Shown here: positions 6,116 to 6,690 of the stretch, piece by piece | Position numbering within the stretch: the stretch's first letter is position 1 | How the letters are laid out: each line of letters opens with the position of its first letter | Source of the DNA: Thermoanaerobaculia bacterium | GTDB lineage: Bacteria; Acidobacteriota; Thermoanaerobaculia; Multivoradales; UBA5704 | Length of the DNA: 6,690 bases | Direction: 5' to 3' | NCBI GenBank assembly: GCA_025937035.1 | Contig: JAICSG010000226.1 | Span: 1 to 6,690 of the forward strand | Notes under the pieces: model-generated | The model's database searches: none | The model's input: only the letters and a program-made list of their open reading frames with translations | Told to the model about the DNA's origin: nothing | Made by a program: the position numbers and the translations under genes

Positions 6116-6313
6116 CTAATCCTTACCGACTCGCCCCCTCCGGAGCTCTGTAAGCCCGTCCACCCAATCCTGCAGAAGCTCAAGCCGTTGCAGCGGGGTC
6201 AAGCTGAGGGTCCAGCGAATCAAAGTGAGATCGACACCGTCGGGAGACTCCTCCGGGAAAAGATCCGTGTGCGACTCGGAGCTACCGGGCTTTGAATCGG
6301 GAGTCTGGGCCAT
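6116..6313 (-). CDS. Small conserved-looking hypothetical protein, 65 residues
   Basis: Start ATG at 6313, with AGAAGG seven bases upstream and only 3 bases after the stop of the HNH gene, so the two are cotranscribed. The N-terminal third is polar and probably disordered (MAQTPDSKPGSSESHTD). The rest is an amphipathic helical core, DLTLIRWTLSLTPLQRLELL, followed by QDWVDGLTELR. From memory, short proteins with an L-x-x-I-R-W-x-L-S-L-T-P-x-x-R-L core recur in GC-rich bacteria, sometimes beside a nucleotidyltransferase-fold gene as a toxin-antitoxin-like pair. I cannot verify that here, and no such partner follows in the next 160 bases. Function unknown. Confidence 0.65.
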   Translation of the reverse strand: MAQTPDSKPGSSESHTDLFPEESPDGVDLTLIRWTLSLTPLQRLELLQDWVDGLTELRRGRVGKD

Positions 6314-6316
6314 ATA

Positions 6317-6690
6317 TTAGCCTTCTTGGGCGACAATGCGGCGAATCTCATTTGCAAGCTCTTGACCCTTCTTCATCAAATCAATAACACTCCGCAAGTT
6401 TTGTAAGTGCTCCTGCCATACCTCTGGAGGAACAACGGTCGAGAAGTCAATTCTTCGCGGTTGCCGCCAAGCTTCGTACTCTTGGAGTCGCGCCACTCGC
6501 TCACTAAGGTCAGAAATGCCTCTTGTTTTGGGCGAAAGTGGCGCATCTCCCTCCATCCAGGCGCGCCAATACGCCTTGCCTTTAGATTGGTTGCACTTCC
6601 CGCAAGAGGGGACAAGATTGGCTATTTCCGTTATGTAGCCTGTGGGCTCTTGATTGTTAATAATGGAGCGGAGATGGTCCCATTCGGTGG
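6317..6690 (-). CDS. HNH endonuclease, C-terminal 123 residues, 5' end outside the window
   Basis: The frame is open from the window edge to a TAA at 6317. An ATG exists at 6556, but the frame upstream of it carries the catalytic domain, so it is not the true start. The visible part begins TEWDHLRSIINNQEPTG, with the catalytic-type Asp-His at residues 4-5. NLVPSCGKCNQSKGKAYW follows at 24-41; N24, the C29/C32 pair and N33 fit the second half of an HNH beta-beta-alpha metal finger. The first Cys pair would lie beyond the edge. An 80-residue tail with coiled-coil-like charge follows (SERVARLQEYEAW near the middle, then NLRSVIDLMKKGQELANEI). HNH nucleases cut DNA in restriction, phage and mobile-element settings, and nothing here says which. 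The gene has much lower GC than the operon to the left, suggesting recent acquisition. Confidence 0.85.
   Translation of the reverse strand, partial: TEWDHLRSIINNQEPTGYITEIANLVPSCGKCNQSKGKAYWRAWMEGDAPLSPKTRGISDLSERVARLQEYEAWRQPRRIDFSTVVPPEVWQEHLQNLRSVIDLMKKGQELANEIRRIVAQEG

Noticed and set aside
5556..6119. 187-codon plus-strand frame over the vapB region
   Set aside because: It runs antisense through the start of the metallopeptidase gene, the whole of vapB and the gap, with no recognisable motif and no convincing ribosome binding site.
6095..6120. GCCTAAT and GGCTAAT next to a GC hairpin, reminiscent of an integron attC core
   Set aside because: The core GTTRRRY/RYYYAAC pair and the long imperfect palindrome between them are absent.
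6317..6556. A stand-alone 79-residue protein starting at the ATG at 6556
   Set aside because: The same frame continues upstream to the window edge with a DH...N...CxxCN HNH core, so this is the tail of a longer nuclease.
1..6690. CRISPR arrays, tRNA or rRNA genes, insertion sequence ends
   Set aside because: I saw no regularly spaced direct repeats, no tRNA-like cloverleaf sequences, no rRNA segments and no transposase motifs.

Overview
The window is a GC-rich bacterial chromosome segment. A sampled 60-base stretch near 3750 has 45 G/C, while one near 6390 has only 25. Every gene I can support reads on the minus strand, so transcription runs from high to low coordinates. The clade cannot be fixed from the sequence. 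High GC, a Cox-type maturation operon and an orphan lanthipeptide-like leader would suit an Acidobacteriota or Myxococcota relative, but that is only an inference.

Right end, about 5680-6690, accessory and lower in GC. It holds the 3' part of an HNH endonuclease gene that enters from outside the window, a 65-residue protein of unknown function, a 161-base gap with three small hairpins, and a VapB-type antitoxin gene with no VapC toxin beside it. In the slot where the toxin normally sits, 19 bases downstream, is a gene for a membrane protein with a HEIAH zinc-protease motif and a C-terminal zinc ribbon (4508-5662).

Left and centre, 1-4450: a tightly packed operon for maturation of a molybdenum hydroxylase, of the kind found with aerobic CO dehydrogenase (Cox) and its xanthine-dehydrogenase-like relatives. 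In order of transcription: a full-length XdhC/CoxI-family protein, a MocA-type molybdopterin cytidylyltransferase (11-base overlap), a 54-codon Cys-rich peptide, a second XdhC-family protein fused to a YHS metal-binding domain, a CoxD-type MoxR AAA+ ATPase (TTGA overlap), and a CoxE-type VWA protein (GTGA overlap) that runs off the left edge. Together these would make the cytosine dinucleotide form of the cofactor (MocA), hold or sulfurate it (the XdhC proteins) and insert or mature the metal centre (MoxR plus VWA). The hydroxylase subunits are not in the window.

The most unusual item is the small peptide gene at 2577-2741. It has an ideal ribosome binding site, a leader resembling class I lanthipeptide precursors (LSLSLETLRLLD) and a 26-residue tail with five Cys and seven Ser/Thr. 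It sits inside the molybdenum-enzyme maturation operon with no modification enzyme nearby. The YHS fusion in the next gene is a second feature worth following.
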